From Achromobacter arsenitoxydans SY8 (GTDB lineage: Bacteria; Pseudomonadota; Gammaproteobacteria; Burkholderiales; Burkholderiaceae_B): a stretch of DNA of 64,000 nt. Below are positions 53,749 to 62,614 of the stretch, in pieces (positions within the stretch are counted from its first letter, which is position 1; every line of letters begins with the position of its first letter). Under the pieces are notes generated by a model. The model did no database searches. It was not told the DNA's origin and worked only from the letters and a program-made list of their open reading frames with translations. The stretch is from positions 1 through 64,000 of the forward strand of contig NZ_AGUF01000043.1 in assembly GCF_000236785.1 (NCBI RefSeq), written 5' to 3'. Position numbers and translations under genes: made by a program.

Positions 53749-53920
53749 CGGCGTCGCGGGCGCCGGGGATGCGAGCAACCTCGATGCGCCCGAGGGAATC
53801 TGAAGGCAGTCGCCGAAGGCGACAACGAAGATGACGAAGGGGGGGCCGCCTAGGCAAGTCCGGAGCGAAGGCTCCGGACCGCAATCGTGGGCGCTCGCAT
53901 CCCCGGCGTCCGCGGCGTCG
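53749..53920 (-). repeat. Structured repeat element, copy 2 (inverted relative to copy 1)
   Basis: Arms 53749-53776 and 53893-53920 pair over 28 positions. Sixteen inner pairs (cgccggggatgcgagc and its complement) are perfect, and the three outer exceptions would all be G-U pairs in plus-strand RNA. Read on the minus strand, the core repeats that of copy 1. It has the same 9-bp hairpin (53858-53879) and a second hairpin (53809-53823) in which one base pair is changed on both sides (gccgcc/ggcggc in copy 1, gtcgcc/ggcgac here). An extra 13 bp or so lies between the hairpins. Confidence 0.8.
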
Positions 53921-53925
53921 GGCGG

Positions 53926-53971
53926 CCTACGAAGCACCAGAAACCTACGAAGCACCAGAAACCTACGAAGC
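53926..53971. repeat. 18-bp tandem repeat, 2.6 copies
   Basis: The unit cctacgaagcaccagaaa occurs twice exactly and then partially (cctacgaagc). It borders copy 2 of the structured element. No coding support. Confidence 0.7.
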
Positions 53972-54065
53972 GCCCAAGACCGACAAAGCTCCGCACCGAC
54001 CACCAACGAATACACCGCCCAAAAAGAAAAAAGGCCTCGCACCAGCAAAGCCTTCCCAAACCAAC

Positions 54066-54278
54066 TCAGCAGCACCCGATCCGCTTCTTCCCCCCGTAGC
54101 GCGCCTCCTGCCGCTCCCGGAAGAAATCCTCGTAGCTCATCGGCTCCTGGTCAGGATGCGTACGCCGCATATGCTCGACGTACGTCTCGTAATCCGGCAC
54201 CCCGACCATCAGCCGGAGCGTCTGCCCCAGGTAGCGGCCGGCGGCGCCGGCCGCCGAAGTCATGTTGCTGAACAGCAT
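54066..54278 (-). CDS. ybdD: YbdD/YjiX-family small protein, partner of CstA
   Basis: This 70-residue protein has the family phrases YLGQTLRLMVGVPDYETYVEHM and HPDQEPMSYEDFFRERQ, and ends GGKKRIGCC. YbdD-type proteins accompany CstA/BtsT carriers and are needed for pyruvate uptake in E. coli. The gene begins 21 bp after the cstA stop, in the same direction, so it is the second gene of the operon. Confidence 0.92.
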   Translation of the reverse strand: MLFSNMTSAAGAAGRYLGQTLRLMVGVPDYETYVEHMRRTHPDQEPMSYEDFFRERQEARYGGKKRIGCC

Positions 54279-54299
54279 GCGGCGTCTCCCGTCTCAGGG

Positions 54300-56387
54300 T
54301 CAGTCTGCGCCGGCCGCCGCCGTCGCCGGCAGCACCTCGTACGGCGTCTCGCGGGCCGTCGGCTTGTTCTCGTTGCGAGCGCGCTGGACCGACTTCAGCC
54401 CGAACACCACGATGCTCACCACCACGAAGATGAAGATCGCGCACAGTCCGGCGTTGATGTAGTCGTTCAGCACCACGCGAGACATCTCGCCCAGCGACTT
54501 GGCCGGCGCCAGCACCTTGCCCTCGGCGATTGCCGCGTTGTACTTGTCGGCATGCGCCAGGAAGCTCACGCGCGGATCCGAGTGGAACAGCTTCTGCAGG
54601 CCGGCCGTCAGCGTGCAAGCCAGCAGCCAGAGCGTCGGCAGCACCGTCACCCACGCGTAGCGGTCGCGTTTCATCTTGAACAAGACCACGGTGCCCAGCG
54701 TCAGCGCGATCGCGGCCAGCATCTGGTTGGCGATGCCGAAGAGCGGCCACAGCGTGTTGATGCCGCCCAGCGGATCCACCACGCCCTGGTACAGGAAGTA
54801 GCCCCACGCCGCCACGCACAGGCCGGTCGCGATCAAGTTGGCGGGCAGCGAATCCGTGCGCTTGAGCGACGGGGCGAATGTGCCCAGCAGGTCTTGGAGC
54901 ATAAAGCGGCCGGCGCGCGTGCCCGCGTCCACCGCCGTCAGGATGAAGAGCGCTTCGAACAGGATCGCGAAGTGGTACCAGAAGGCCATCATGCCCGGAC
55001 CGCCCATCGCCTGGTGCAGGATGTGCGCCATGCCGACGGCCAGCGTCGGCGCGCCGCCCGCGCGCGAGATGATGGTGCTTTCGCCGACGTCCTTGGCCGT
55101 CTGGACCAGGTCGGCCGGACTGATCACGAAGCCCCAGCTCGACACCACTTGGGCCACCTGCTCGGGCGTCGTGCCGATCACGGCCGCCGGGCTGTTCATG
55201 GCGTAGTAGATGCCCGGCTCGATCACGCAAGCCGCCACCAGCGCCATGATGGCCACGAAGGATTCCATCAGCATGCCGCCGTAGCCGATGTAGCGGGCCT
55301 GGGTTTCGTTTTCGATCAGCTTGGGCGTGGTGCCCGAGGAGATCAGGGCATGGAAGCCCGACACCGCGCCGCAGGCGATGGTGATGAAGAGGAACGGGAA
55401 CAGGTTGCCCGACCACACGGGGCCGGTGCCGTCCACGAACTGGGTCAGCGCGGGCATTTTCAGCTCGGGCGCCACGACCACGATGCCGATCGCCAGGCCG
55501 ACGATGGTGCCGATCTTCAGGAAGGTCGACAGGTAGTCGCGCGGGGCCAGCAGCAGCCACACGGGCAGCACGGACGCGATGAAGCCGTAGACGATCAGGA
55601 TCCAGGTCAGGCCCTTGCCGTCGAAGTCGAACATCGGGCCGATGACCGGATGCGCGGCGACGTCCTGGCCGAAGGTGATGGCGGCCATCAGGCCCACGAA
55701 GCCGATGATGGAGACTTCGCCGATCTTGCCCGGGCGGATGTAGCGCAGGTACACGCCCATGAAGAGCGCGATGGGGATGGTCGCGGCCACCGTGAAGGTG
55801 CCCCACGGCGAATGCGTCAGCGCCTTGACCACGATCAGCGCCAGCACGGCCAGGATGATCACCATGATCATGAAGGCGCCGAACAGCGCGATCACGCCCG
55901 GGATCTTGCCCAGTTCGGACTTGACCAGGTCGCCCAGCGAGCGGCCGTCGCGGCGCGTGGAGATGAAGAGGATCGTGAAGTCCTGCACGGCGCCGGCAAA
56001 CACGACGCCGGCCAGGATCCACAGCATGCCCGGCAGATAGCCCATCTGCGCGGCCAGCACCGGGCCGACCAGGGGGCCCGCGCCGGCGATGGCGGCAAAG
56101 TGGTGGCCGAACAGCACGTGCTTGTTGGTGGGCACGTAGTCCAGGCCGTCGTTGTACTTCCAGGCCGGCGTCATGCGGGTCGGGTCCAGCTGGAAGACCT
56201 TGCGCGCGATGAAGCGGCTGTAATAACGGTAGGCGATGAGATAGACGCAGACGGCGGCAATCACCACCCATAGCGCGTTGATGGTCTCTCCTCTGGCCAG
56301 CGCCACGGTGCCCAGCGCGAACGCGCCCAGTACCGCAACCGCCAGCCAGACCAGGTGCTGACCCAGTCCCTTACTGCTGGTATGCAT
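54300..56387 (-). CDS. cstA: Carbon starvation protein CstA (pyruvate or peptide carrier)
   Basis: This 695-residue protein has about 18 membrane helices. Family motifs are TPAWKYNDGLDYVPTNKHVL, FGHHFAAIAGAGPLVGPVLA and FHALISSGTTPKLIENE. The start at 56387 follows agaggag; the longer open frame to 56489 has no such signal. CstA proteins import pyruvate, and peptides in some species. It is divergent from a kinase-regulator pair that probably controls it, and co-transcribed with ybdD. Confidence 0.92.
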   Translation of the reverse strand: MHTSSKGLGQHLVWLAVAVLGAFALGTVALARGETINALWVVIAAVCVYLIAYRYYSRFIARKVFQLDPTRMTPAWKYNDGLDYVPTNKHVLFGHHFAAIAGAGPLVGPVLAAQMGYLPGMLWILAGVVFAGAVQDFTILFISTRRDGRSLGDLVKSELGKIPGVIALFGAFMIMVIILAVLALIVVKALTHSPWGTFTVAATIPIALFMGVYLRYIRPGKIGEVSIIGFVGLMAAITFGQDVAAHPVIGPMFDFDGKGLTWILIVYGFIASVLPVWLLLAPRDYLSTFLKIGTIVGLAIGIVVVAPELKMPALTQFVDGTGPVWSGNLFPFLFITIACGAVSGFHALISSGTTPKLIENETQARYIGYGGMLMESFVAIMALVAACVIEPGIYYAMNSPAAVIGTTPEQVAQVVSSWGFVISPADLVQTAKDVGESTIISRAGGAPTLAVGMAHILHQAMGGPGMMAFWYHFAILFEALFILTAVDAGTRAGRFMLQDLLGTFAPSLKRTDSLPANLIATGLCVAAWGYFLYQGVVDPLGGINTLWPLFGIANQMLAAIALTLGTVVLFKMKRDRYAWVTVLPTLWLLACTLTAGLQKLFHSDPRVSFLAHADKYNAAIAEGKVLAPAKSLGEMSRVVLNDYINAGLCAIFIFVVVSIVVFGLKSVQRARNENKPTARETPYEVLPATAAAGAD

Positions 56388-56700
56388 AAGTGCTCCTCTT
56401 GCCTCCCGCCATGCTCTTGGCGTGAAACGCTTTTTTCGTCCCGCGGAAGGCAGACTCATTGTTGTGGGGTGGCGGACGCACGCGTCCACGCTGCGTCCTG
56501 TCGACGCGGGCGCCAGTATTCCGCCTCACCCTGGCGCCAACAAGCGCGGAACTACGCAAACCGGGTACGTATTACTACGCCATGCGGCGCAGCAAAAAAT
56601 CCTGGAAATCGTAAAATCCACCCGCAATTCCCAGTTTCCCGCCTGGGCCACGTCCCCTAATGCGCCGCAGCAATCCCCGCCTGCGCTGATACAAATCCTT
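56388..56700. other. Divergent promoter region of cstA and the kinase gene
   Basis: This 313-bp region has no credible gene. Toward the kinase a taaaat at about 56611-56616 (in aatcgtaaaatcc) may be a -10 element. I see no clear repeat that would identify the regulator's binding site. The frame of the kinase is open through this region but has no start signal. Confidence 0.5.
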
Positions 56701-58122
56701 ATGAAGCTGCGCCTCAAGATCCTGCTGCTCGCGGCGGTGCCCCTGCTGGTGGCCGTTGCCGCCATCACGGTCGCCGTCTATGTGCAGGGACTGCAATTGG
56801 CGCAGCGCGAAAAGCAGGTCGTGGAAACCGCCTGGCTGGCCAGCAAGGAAGGCGAACTGCGCCACTACGTCAACCTGGCCTATAGCGCCATCGCCCCCCT
56901 GCAGGCGTCGGGCGACGACGACGCCACCCGCCAGCGCGCGCTGGACCTGCTGGCGCAAATGGAATTCGGGCATGACGGCTATTTCTTCGTCTATGACCTG
57001 AACGGCAAGAACCTGATGCACCCGCGCCAGCCGGAGCTCGTCGGCCAGGATCTCTGGAACCTGCGCGACACCAAGGGCCAGCCGGTCATCCAGAACCTGC
57101 TGACGGCCGCCCGGCGCGGCGGCGAGCAAGGCGAGGCGGTGCACTATCTGTGGGAGAAGCCGTCCACCCACCAGACCGAGGAAAAGCTCGGCTACGTGGT
57201 GGTGCTGGAGCGCTGGGGCTGGATGCTGGGCACCGGCATCTACCTGGACGACGTGCAGCAGGCGCTGGTGCGCATCGACGCCGCCGCGCAGGCCAACATC
57301 CGCAGCATGTTCGCGTGGGTGGCGGGCATTGCCGCAGTGTCCATCCTGGGCGTGGCCGCCTGCGGTCTTGCGCTGAATATCAGCGACCACCGCCAGTCGG
57401 ACGCCAAGCTACGCCTGATGGCCCGGCAGCTTGTCCGGTCGCAGGAAGACGAACGCGCCCGGCTGTCGCGCGAGCTGCACGACGGCATCAGCCAGGTGCT
57501 GGTGTCCATCAAGCTGTCGCTGGAGGCCGCGCGCGAACGATTGCGCCAGTCGCAGCCGCGCGACCCGCAAGCGCTGGCGCATATCGACACGCCGCTGGGC
57601 AGCGCGCTGGACCGCCTGAACACCGCCGTGGGCGAGGTGCGGCGCATTTCGCACAACCTGCGCCCGACGCTGCTGGACGACCTGGGCCTGCCGGCCGCGC
57701 TGGAGCATCTGGGTCGTGAATTTGCCGTTCCCGCCGAAAACGGCGCGCCGCCGCTGGCGGTGAGCCTGCGCACCACCGGGCAGCCGGTGAAGCTGCCCGA
57801 CGCCTACGCGACCGCGCTGTTCCGCGTCACCCAAGAAGCGCTGACCAATGTACTGCGCCATGCCGGCGCCACGCGCGCCGATCTGACGCTGGCCTATTCT
57901 GGCCGCGACCTGCGCCTGACGATCACCGACGACGGCCGCGGCTTCGACTACGCCGAGGTGCAACAGGACCCGCACCGCGGCATCGGCTTGCGCAACATGC
58001 GTGAACGCATGAATGCGCTGGCAGGCAGCCTGAGCTTCCATTCCTCCGCCCAAGGCACGACCTTGCAGGCCTGGCTGCCCCTGCCGGCCGCCGGCGCCCC
58101 ACCTGTGAATCCCCAAGCATGA
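56701..58122 (+). CDS. Cache-domain sensor histidine kinase, NarL-partner type
   Basis: This 473-residue protein has an N-terminal membrane helix (about 5-25), a periplasmic single Cache domain (about 30-195, with [20 protein letters not shown]) and a second helix (about 205-225). The HisKA_3 phosphoacceptor lies in [20 protein letters not shown], followed by an ATPase domain with [13 protein letters not shown] and DDGRGFD, then [11 protein letters not shown]. Cache domains of this type often bind small carboxylates, which fits a role in controlling the divergent CstA carrier. It overlaps the regulator gene by 4 bp. Confidence 0.9.
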   Translation: MKLRLKILLLAAVPLLVAVAAITVAVYVQGLQLAQREKQVVETAWLASKEGELRHYVNLAYSAIAPLQASGDDDATRQRALDLLAQMEFGHDGYFFVYDLNGKNLMHPRQPELVGQDLWNLRDTKGQPVIQNLLTAARRGGEQGEAVHYLWEKPSTHQTEEKLGYVVVLERWGWMLGTGIYLDDVQQALVRIDAAAQANIRSMFAWVAGIAAVSILGVAACGLALNISDHRQSDAKLRLMARQLVRSQEDERARLSRELHDGISQVLVSIKLSLEAARERLRQSQPRDPQALAHIDTPLGSALDRLNTAVGEVRRISHNLRPTLLDDLGLPAALEHLGREFAVPAENGAPPLAVSLRTTGQPVKLPDAYATALFRVTQEALTNVLRHAGATRADLTLAYSGRDLRLTITDDGRGFDYAEVQQDPHRGIGLRNMRERMNALAGSLSFHSSAQGTTLQAWLPLPAAGAPPVNPQA

Positions 58123-58775
58123 CCGACAACTTCGACGCCGTCCGACTCCTGCTGATCGACGACCACCCGCTGGTGCGCGACGGCCTGCGCCTGCGCCTGG
58201 AAACCGTGCCGCATCTGCGCGTCGTGGGCGAAGCCGGCAATGCGGCCGCCGCGCAAGCCTTCCTGGCCGCCTGCATGGCCGAGGACCCGCAGGGCGGCAC
58301 CCTGCCCCATCTGGCGCTGATGGACCTGAACATGCCCGGCGTGGGCGGCCTGGAGCTCACGGCCCAACTGCACGAACGCTATCCCCAGATCGCCGTGCTG
58401 GTGCTGTCCATGCACGACAATCCGGAATACATGGTGCAGGCGGTCAAGGCCGGCGCCCGCGGCTACCTGCTCAAGGACGAGCCCGCCCAGGAGATCCTGG
58501 CCGCAATCGACGCCGTCATGGCCGGCCGCAGCTACTTCAGCGCGGCGGCGGCCGTGCGGCTGTCGCAGGCCAGCGCGCTGGCCACGCTGCTCACCCAGCG
58601 CGAACGCGACGTACTGCGCCACATCGCCGACGGCCACGCCAACAAGCAGATCGCCCAGGCGCTGGGACTGTCCGTGCGCACGGTGGAAACCCACCGGCTG
58701 AACATCAAGCGCAAGCTGGGCATCGACGGGCAGGCCGAGCTGATCAAGTACGCGGTGGAGAACCGGGGCGTCTGA
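58119..58775 (+). CDS. NarL/FixJ-family response regulator
   Basis: This 218-residue protein has a receiver ([18 protein letters not shown], phospho-Asp in [13 protein letters not shown], Lys in [11 protein letters not shown]) and a LuxR-type helix-turn-helix ([20 protein letters not shown], then [19 protein letters not shown]). It overlaps the kinase gene by 4 bp. The probable target is the divergent cstA-ybdD promoter. Confidence 0.93.
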   Translation: MTDNFDAVRLLLIDDHPLVRDGLRLRLETVPHLRVVGEAGNAAAAQAFLAACMAEDPQGGTLPHLALMDLNMPGVGGLELTAQLHERYPQIAVLVLSMHDNPEYMVQAVKAGARGYLLKDEPAQEILAAIDAVMAGRSYFSAAAAVRLSQASALATLLTQRERDVLRHIADGHANKQIAQALGLSVRTVETHRLNIKRKLGIDGQAELIKYAVENRGV

Positions 58776-58862
58776 GTGGGGAGCCCCCACGCCGCGCACG
58801 CTGCGCGTGCTTGCTGCCCCCCGAGGGGGCTGCCCCGCCTTCGGGCGGCCGGGCGGCGGGGC
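58776..58862. repeat. Cluster of four hairpins, dispersed beta-proteobacterial repeat or terminator
   Basis: Four consecutive stems are exact: gtgggg/ccccac (58776-58790), gcacgc/gcgtgc (58796-58810), gccccc/gggggc (58816-58830) and gccccgcc/ggcggggc (58832-58862). The motif gctgccccccgagggggc is, from general knowledge, a frequent intergenic repeat in this order. It begins right after the regulator stop and precedes folE, so it may end transcription or protect mRNA. Confidence 0.6.
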
Positions 58863-58942
58863 CCGCCCCGCCGGCTGCGGTAGACTTGCGTCACGTATGC
58901 AACACAACGCGCGGCGTCGCGCGCAGGACCAGGAGTTCCCCC

Positions 58943-59488
58943 ATGTCATTGGAAAAGCACTACACCGCCATTCTCGAAGCACTGGGGGAAGATCCGTCCC
59001 GCGAAGGACTTGCCGACACGCCGGCGCGCGCGGCCAAGGCGATGCGTCACCTGTGCCGCGGCTACGACCAGAATCTGGACGAAATCGTCAACGGCGCGCT
59101 GTTCACGTCCGACACGCGCGAAATCGTGCTGGTCAAGAACATCGAGCTGTATTCGCTCTGTGAACACCACATGCTGCCCTTCATCGGCAAGGCTCACGTG
59201 GCCTACCTGCCGGCCGGCAAGGTCCTTGGCCTGTCCAAGGTGGCCCGCATCGTCGAAATGTACGCGCGCCGCCTGCAGATCCAGGAAAACCTGAGCCGCC
59301 AGGTGGCCGAGGCCGTCCAGAGCGTCACCGGCGCGGCCGGCGTGGCGGTCGTCATCGAGGCGCAGCACATGTGCATGATGATGCGCGGCGTCGAAAAGCA
59401 GAATTCGTCCATGGTCACCTCCGTCATGCTGGGCGAATTCCACGACAACCCGTCCACCCGGGCGGAATTCCTCAGCCTGATCCGCTGA
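58943..59488 (+). CDS. folE: GTP cyclohydrolase I FolE
   Basis: This 181-residue protein is close to the usual length. Zinc ligands are visible in [20 protein letters not shown] and [15 protein letters not shown]. The enzyme opens GTP to dihydroneopterin triphosphate, the precursor of folate and of the QueD/QueE pathway at 8-9 kb. aggag precedes the ATG by about 8 bp. It stands alone after a hairpin cluster. Confidence 0.95.
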   Translation: MSLEKHYTAILEALGEDPSREGLADTPARAAKAMRHLCRGYDQNLDEIVNGALFTSDTREIVLVKNIELYSLCEHHMLPFIGKAHVAYLPAGKVLGLSKVARIVEMYARRLQIQENLSRQVAEAVQSVTGAAGVAVVIEAQHMCMMMRGVEKQNSSMVTSVMLGEFHDNPSTRAEFLSLIR

Positions 59489-59640
59489 GCGCAGGCGGCG
59501 CCGCCGCCCCCTCATCCTTTTGGCGCATATCGCGGGCCCGCCCGCTGCGACGACGATGCCTCCTCGGGCATTGCCGGCGCGGCCGGCGGGCCCGGCCGCT
59601 TTTGGCGCCCGGCTTTGGCCGCCGGTTTTGGCACCTACTG

Positions 59641-59691
59641 ATCCGGGCATCTGGCCCTAGCGTTCTGGTCCCATCCGGGCAAACTGGCACC
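59641..59691. promoter_or_regulatory. Direct repeats upstream of the tau genes, possible MocR site
   Basis: atccgggcatctgg (59641-59654) recurs as atccgggcaaactgg (59673-59687), 32 bp apart, about three helical turns. A third ctgg at 59665 lies between, in ctggtccca. MocR/TauR-type regulators bind spaced direct repeats, and a MocR gene lies downstream of this operon. Binding is inference. Confidence 0.4.
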
Positions 59692-59741
59692 AGCAAGCCG
59701 GTCGCGCCGGGGCGCGGCCGTTCTCTATCCCGGAGATCACC

Positions 59742-60771
59742 ATGAACGCGATATACCGCCTGATTCGCCGCTGCACCCTGGCCGGCCTGGCCGCCGCGCT
59801 GCTGGCCGCGCCCGCCTACGCGCAGACCAAACTCGTGGTGGGCTACCAGCTCATCGTCGGGCCGTTCCTGTCCGCTATCGCGGACGGCAGTTTCGACAAG
59901 GCCCTGAAAGAGGCCGGCTACCAGGTGGACTGGCGCCAGTTCACCTCCGGCGGCGACATTTCCACCGCGCTGGCCTCCGGCAACGTGCCGGTTGGCGTGC
60001 TGGGGTCCACCGGCATCACCTCGGGCGCCACGCGCGGCGTAGACATGCAGCTCTTCTGGATCCTGGACAACATCGGCAAGTCCGAGGCCCTGGTGGCGCG
60101 CAACGGCTCCGGCATCAACAGTACGGCCGACCTGAAGGGCAAGCGCGTCGCCACCCCGTTCGTGTCCACCTCGCACTTCCACCTGCTGGTCGGGCTGGAA
60201 CAGGTCTGGAAGGTGCCGCCGCGCGACGTGCGCATCCTGAACATGCAGCCGCCGCAGATCGTGGCCGCCTGGCAGCGCGGCGATATCGACGCCGCCTACG
60301 TCTGGCCGCCCGCGCTGACCGAGATCGCCAAGACCGGCAAGATCATCGCCGACTCGGAGCAGATAGGCGCCGCCAGCGTGCCCACTTTCGACGGCATCGT
60401 GGTCGACAAGGCCTGGGCGCAGAAGCATCCCAAGTTCAATGGCCGCCTTCACGGGGGTGCTGGCCAAATCCTATGCCGACTACCGCGCCAACGGCGCCAA
60501 GTGGACGGCGGACTCCCCGCAGGTCAAGGGCATCGTCAAGCTCATCGGAGGCAAGCCCGAGGACATCGTCGAGGCGCTGGGCCTGCTGGTGTTCCCGACC
60601 GTCGAAGAACAGATCTCCAAGACCTGGCTGGGCGGCGGCAAGGAATCGGGCGCCGCGCGCGCCTTCGCGGCCAGCGCCAAGTTCCTGAAAGACCAGAAGC
60701 AGATCGACAAGGCGCTGGACGACTACAGTCCCTTCGTCACCGATCAATACGCGAAGGCGGCGGCAAAGTAG
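59742..60771 (+). pseudogene. tauA: Taurine-type ABC transporter substrate-binding protein, frameshifted
   Basis: The 5' frame encodes a signal peptide (ending APAYAQ) and the TauA fold through VDKAWAQKHPKF. Then the frame is lost. The remainder continues in another frame from 60439 as MAAFTGVLAKSYADYRANGA to the end QYAKAAAK. At the join the bases read aagttcaatggcc. Removing one a from the caatg restores an uninterrupted protein of about 342 residues. The single-base insertion at 60438-60439 makes the gene non-functional, unless it is a sequencing error. The permease and ATPase genes downstream are intact. Confidence 0.85.
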
Positions 60772-60850
60772 CGCAGCCCGCCACGGCGCGGCGTCATCCC
60801 GGCGCCGTCGCCCGCCACGGGCGCAGCCCTACAGAACAGGGGGAAGCGGC

Positions 60851-61684
60851 ATGACCATGCAGTCCACACCCGCCGCGCGGAGCCTGTGCGCGGAAGGCGT
60901 CAGCGTGACCTATCCCGGCCTGCACGACAGCGGCCCGGTCATTGCGCTGCACGACGTCAACCTGACCATCGAGCCGGGCGAATTCGTCGTCGCCCTGGGC
61001 GCATCCGGCTGCGGCAAGACCACCCTGCTCAGCCTGCTGGCCGGCTTTCTGTCGCCCACCGAAGGCGAGATCACGCTGGACGGCAAGCCCATCGTCGGCC
61101 CCGGCGCCGACCGCGGGGTGGTCTTCCAGAAGCATGCGCTGCTGCCCTGGCTGAACGTGCTGGAAAACACGGAGTTCGGCCTGAAACTGCAGGGCGTGGA
61201 CAAGGAAACGCGCCGCGCCCGCGCCCGCCGCAATCTGGAACTGGTGGGCCTGCAGGACTTCCACCGCCACATGATCTACCAGCTGTCCGGCGGCATGCAG
61301 CAGCGCGTGGGCATCGCGCGCGCGCTGACCTGCGATCCCGCCATGCTGCTGATGGACGAGCCCATGGCCGCGCTGGACGCGCTGACCCGCGAGACCATCC
61401 AGGAACTGCTGCTGGACATCTGGCGGCAGACCGACAAGATGTTCTTCTTCATTACCCACAGCGTGGAGGAAGCGCTGTTCCTGGGCTCGCGGCTGATCGT
61501 CATGTCGCCGCGCCCGGGCCGGATCACGCACACCTTCCAGCCGGACTTCAACCGGCGCTACCTGGAGACCCGCGATGGCCGTGGCATCAAATCCAGTCCC
61601 GACTTCATCGCCATGCGCGAGCAAGTCCTCGGCATCATCTACGGGGACGAGCGCGCCGCCGCCCCGCACCCGGTCCATGCCTAA
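60851..61684 (+). CDS. tauB: Taurine-type ABC transporter ATPase
   Basis: This 277-residue ATPase has Walker [13 protein letters not shown]-loop [11 protein letters not shown], signature [17 protein letters not shown], Walker [14 protein letters not shown] and the switch His in [10 protein letters not shown]. It belongs to the nitrate/sulfonate/taurine subgroup. It overlaps tauC by 8 bp and lies 79 bp after the broken tauA. Confidence 0.92.
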   Translation: MTMQSTPAARSLCAEGVSVTYPGLHDSGPVIALHDVNLTIEPGEFVVALGASGCGKTTLLSLLAGFLSPTEGEITLDGKPIVGPGADRGVVFQKHALLPWLNVLENTEFGLKLQGVDKETRRARARRNLELVGLQDFHRHMIYQLSGGMQQRVGIARALTCDPAMLLMDEPMAALDALTRETIQELLLDIWRQTDKMFFFITHSVEEALFLGSRLIVMSPRPGRITHTFQPDFNRRYLETRDGRGIKSSPDFIAMREQVLGIIYGDERAAAPHPVHA

Positions 61685-62504
61685 GCGCCGCGCCGGCCAC
61701 ACGCCCGCCGTGCCCGGCAAGGTCTACGGGTCTCCGGGCGCGGGCTACAGCGGGCACATCAGCCTGCTGACCAGCCTGGCGCTGCTTGCCCTGTGGTTCC
61801 TGGTCACCAGCGCGGGCTGGGTGCGGCCGCTATTCCTGCCCTCGCCCATCGCGGTGTACGACAAGTTCGTGTTCGCCATGACCGAAGGCGTCGCCAATTC
61901 GACGCTTACCGAGCACGCCCTGGCCAGCCTGTCGCGGGTGTTCGGCGCCTTCTTCCTGGCTTGCGTCACGGCCATCCCCATCGGCATCCTGATGGGCGTG
62001 AACCGGTATGTCCGGGGCGTCTTCGACCCGCCCATCGAGTTTTACCGCCCGCTGCCGCCGCTGGCCTATCTGCCGCTCATCATCATCTGGTTCGGCATCG
62101 GCGAATTCCCCAAGATCCTGCTGATCTACCTGGCCATCTTCGCGCCCATGGCGATCGCCGCGCGCGCAGGCGTGCGCTCGGTCTCCATCGAGCAGATCCA
62201 CGCGGCCTACGCCATGGGCGGCACCAGCCGGCAGATCGTCTGGCACGTGATCCTGAAGGCGGCCATGCCCGAGATCTTCACGGGCATGCGCATCGGGATC
62301 GGCGTGGGCTGGACGACGCTGGTGGCCGCCGAGATGGTGGCTGCCGATCGCGGGCTGGGATTCATGGTGCTCAACGCCGCCCAGTTCCTGGCCAGCGACA
62401 CCGTGATCATGGGCATCATCGTGATCGGCGTGTTCGCCTTCGCCTTCGACCTGCTGGTGCGCTACCTGGAACGCTTCGCCATCCCCTGGAAGGGCCGCAT
62501 CTGA
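61677..62504 (+). CDS. tauC: Taurine-type ABC transporter permease
   Basis: This 275-residue protein has six membrane helices with the EAA-type loop near [20 protein letters not shown], then [20 protein letters not shown], typical of sulfonate permeases. The ATG at 61677 lies within the tauB end. No tauD dioxygenase follows inside the window, so the pathway for the imported sulfonate is not shown. Confidence 0.9.
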   Translation: MPKRRAGHTPAVPGKVYGSPGAGYSGHISLLTSLALLALWFLVTSAGWVRPLFLPSPIAVYDKFVFAMTEGVANSTLTEHALASLSRVFGAFFLACVTAIPIGILMGVNRYVRGVFDPPIEFYRPLPPLAYLPLIIIWFGIGEFPKILLIYLAIFAPMAIAARAGVRSVSIEQIHAAYAMGGTSRQIVWHVILKAAMPEIFTGMRIGIGVGWTTLVAAEMVAADRGLGFMVLNAAQFLASDTVIMGIIVIGVFAFAFDLLVRYLERFAIPWKGRI

Positions 62505-62614
62505 CAGGGCAATCCCGCATTCCTTACCCCATCCGGCTCCTTTATCCTGAGGCTCGGACACCCCGGCCGCGGCAGCACCGCGCCCGGCCGTGCCGCAGTC
62601 AAAAGGAGCCATCC

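Larger units (their letters stand above)
52846..54065. other. About 1.2 kb without a credible gene, rich in structured repeats
   Basis: All open frames here are short, lack ribosome sites and have repeat-driven composition. The stretch holds two inverted copies of a structured element (52971-53137 and 53749-53920), a dispersed repeat (53366-53429), a 36-bp palindrome (53648-53683) and an 18-bp tandem repeat (53926-53971). It lies between the MFS gene and the 3' end of the ybdD gene. Confidence 0.7.

Noticed and set aside
53323-54271. Several overlapping small ORFs in the repeat region
   Set aside because: They run through palindromes and tandem repeats on both strands, lack ribosome sites and show no family pattern.
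60439-60771. Independent small gene downstream of the tauA frame
   Set aside because: Its sequence is the missing C-terminal part of TauA; the ATG is created by the frameshift context.
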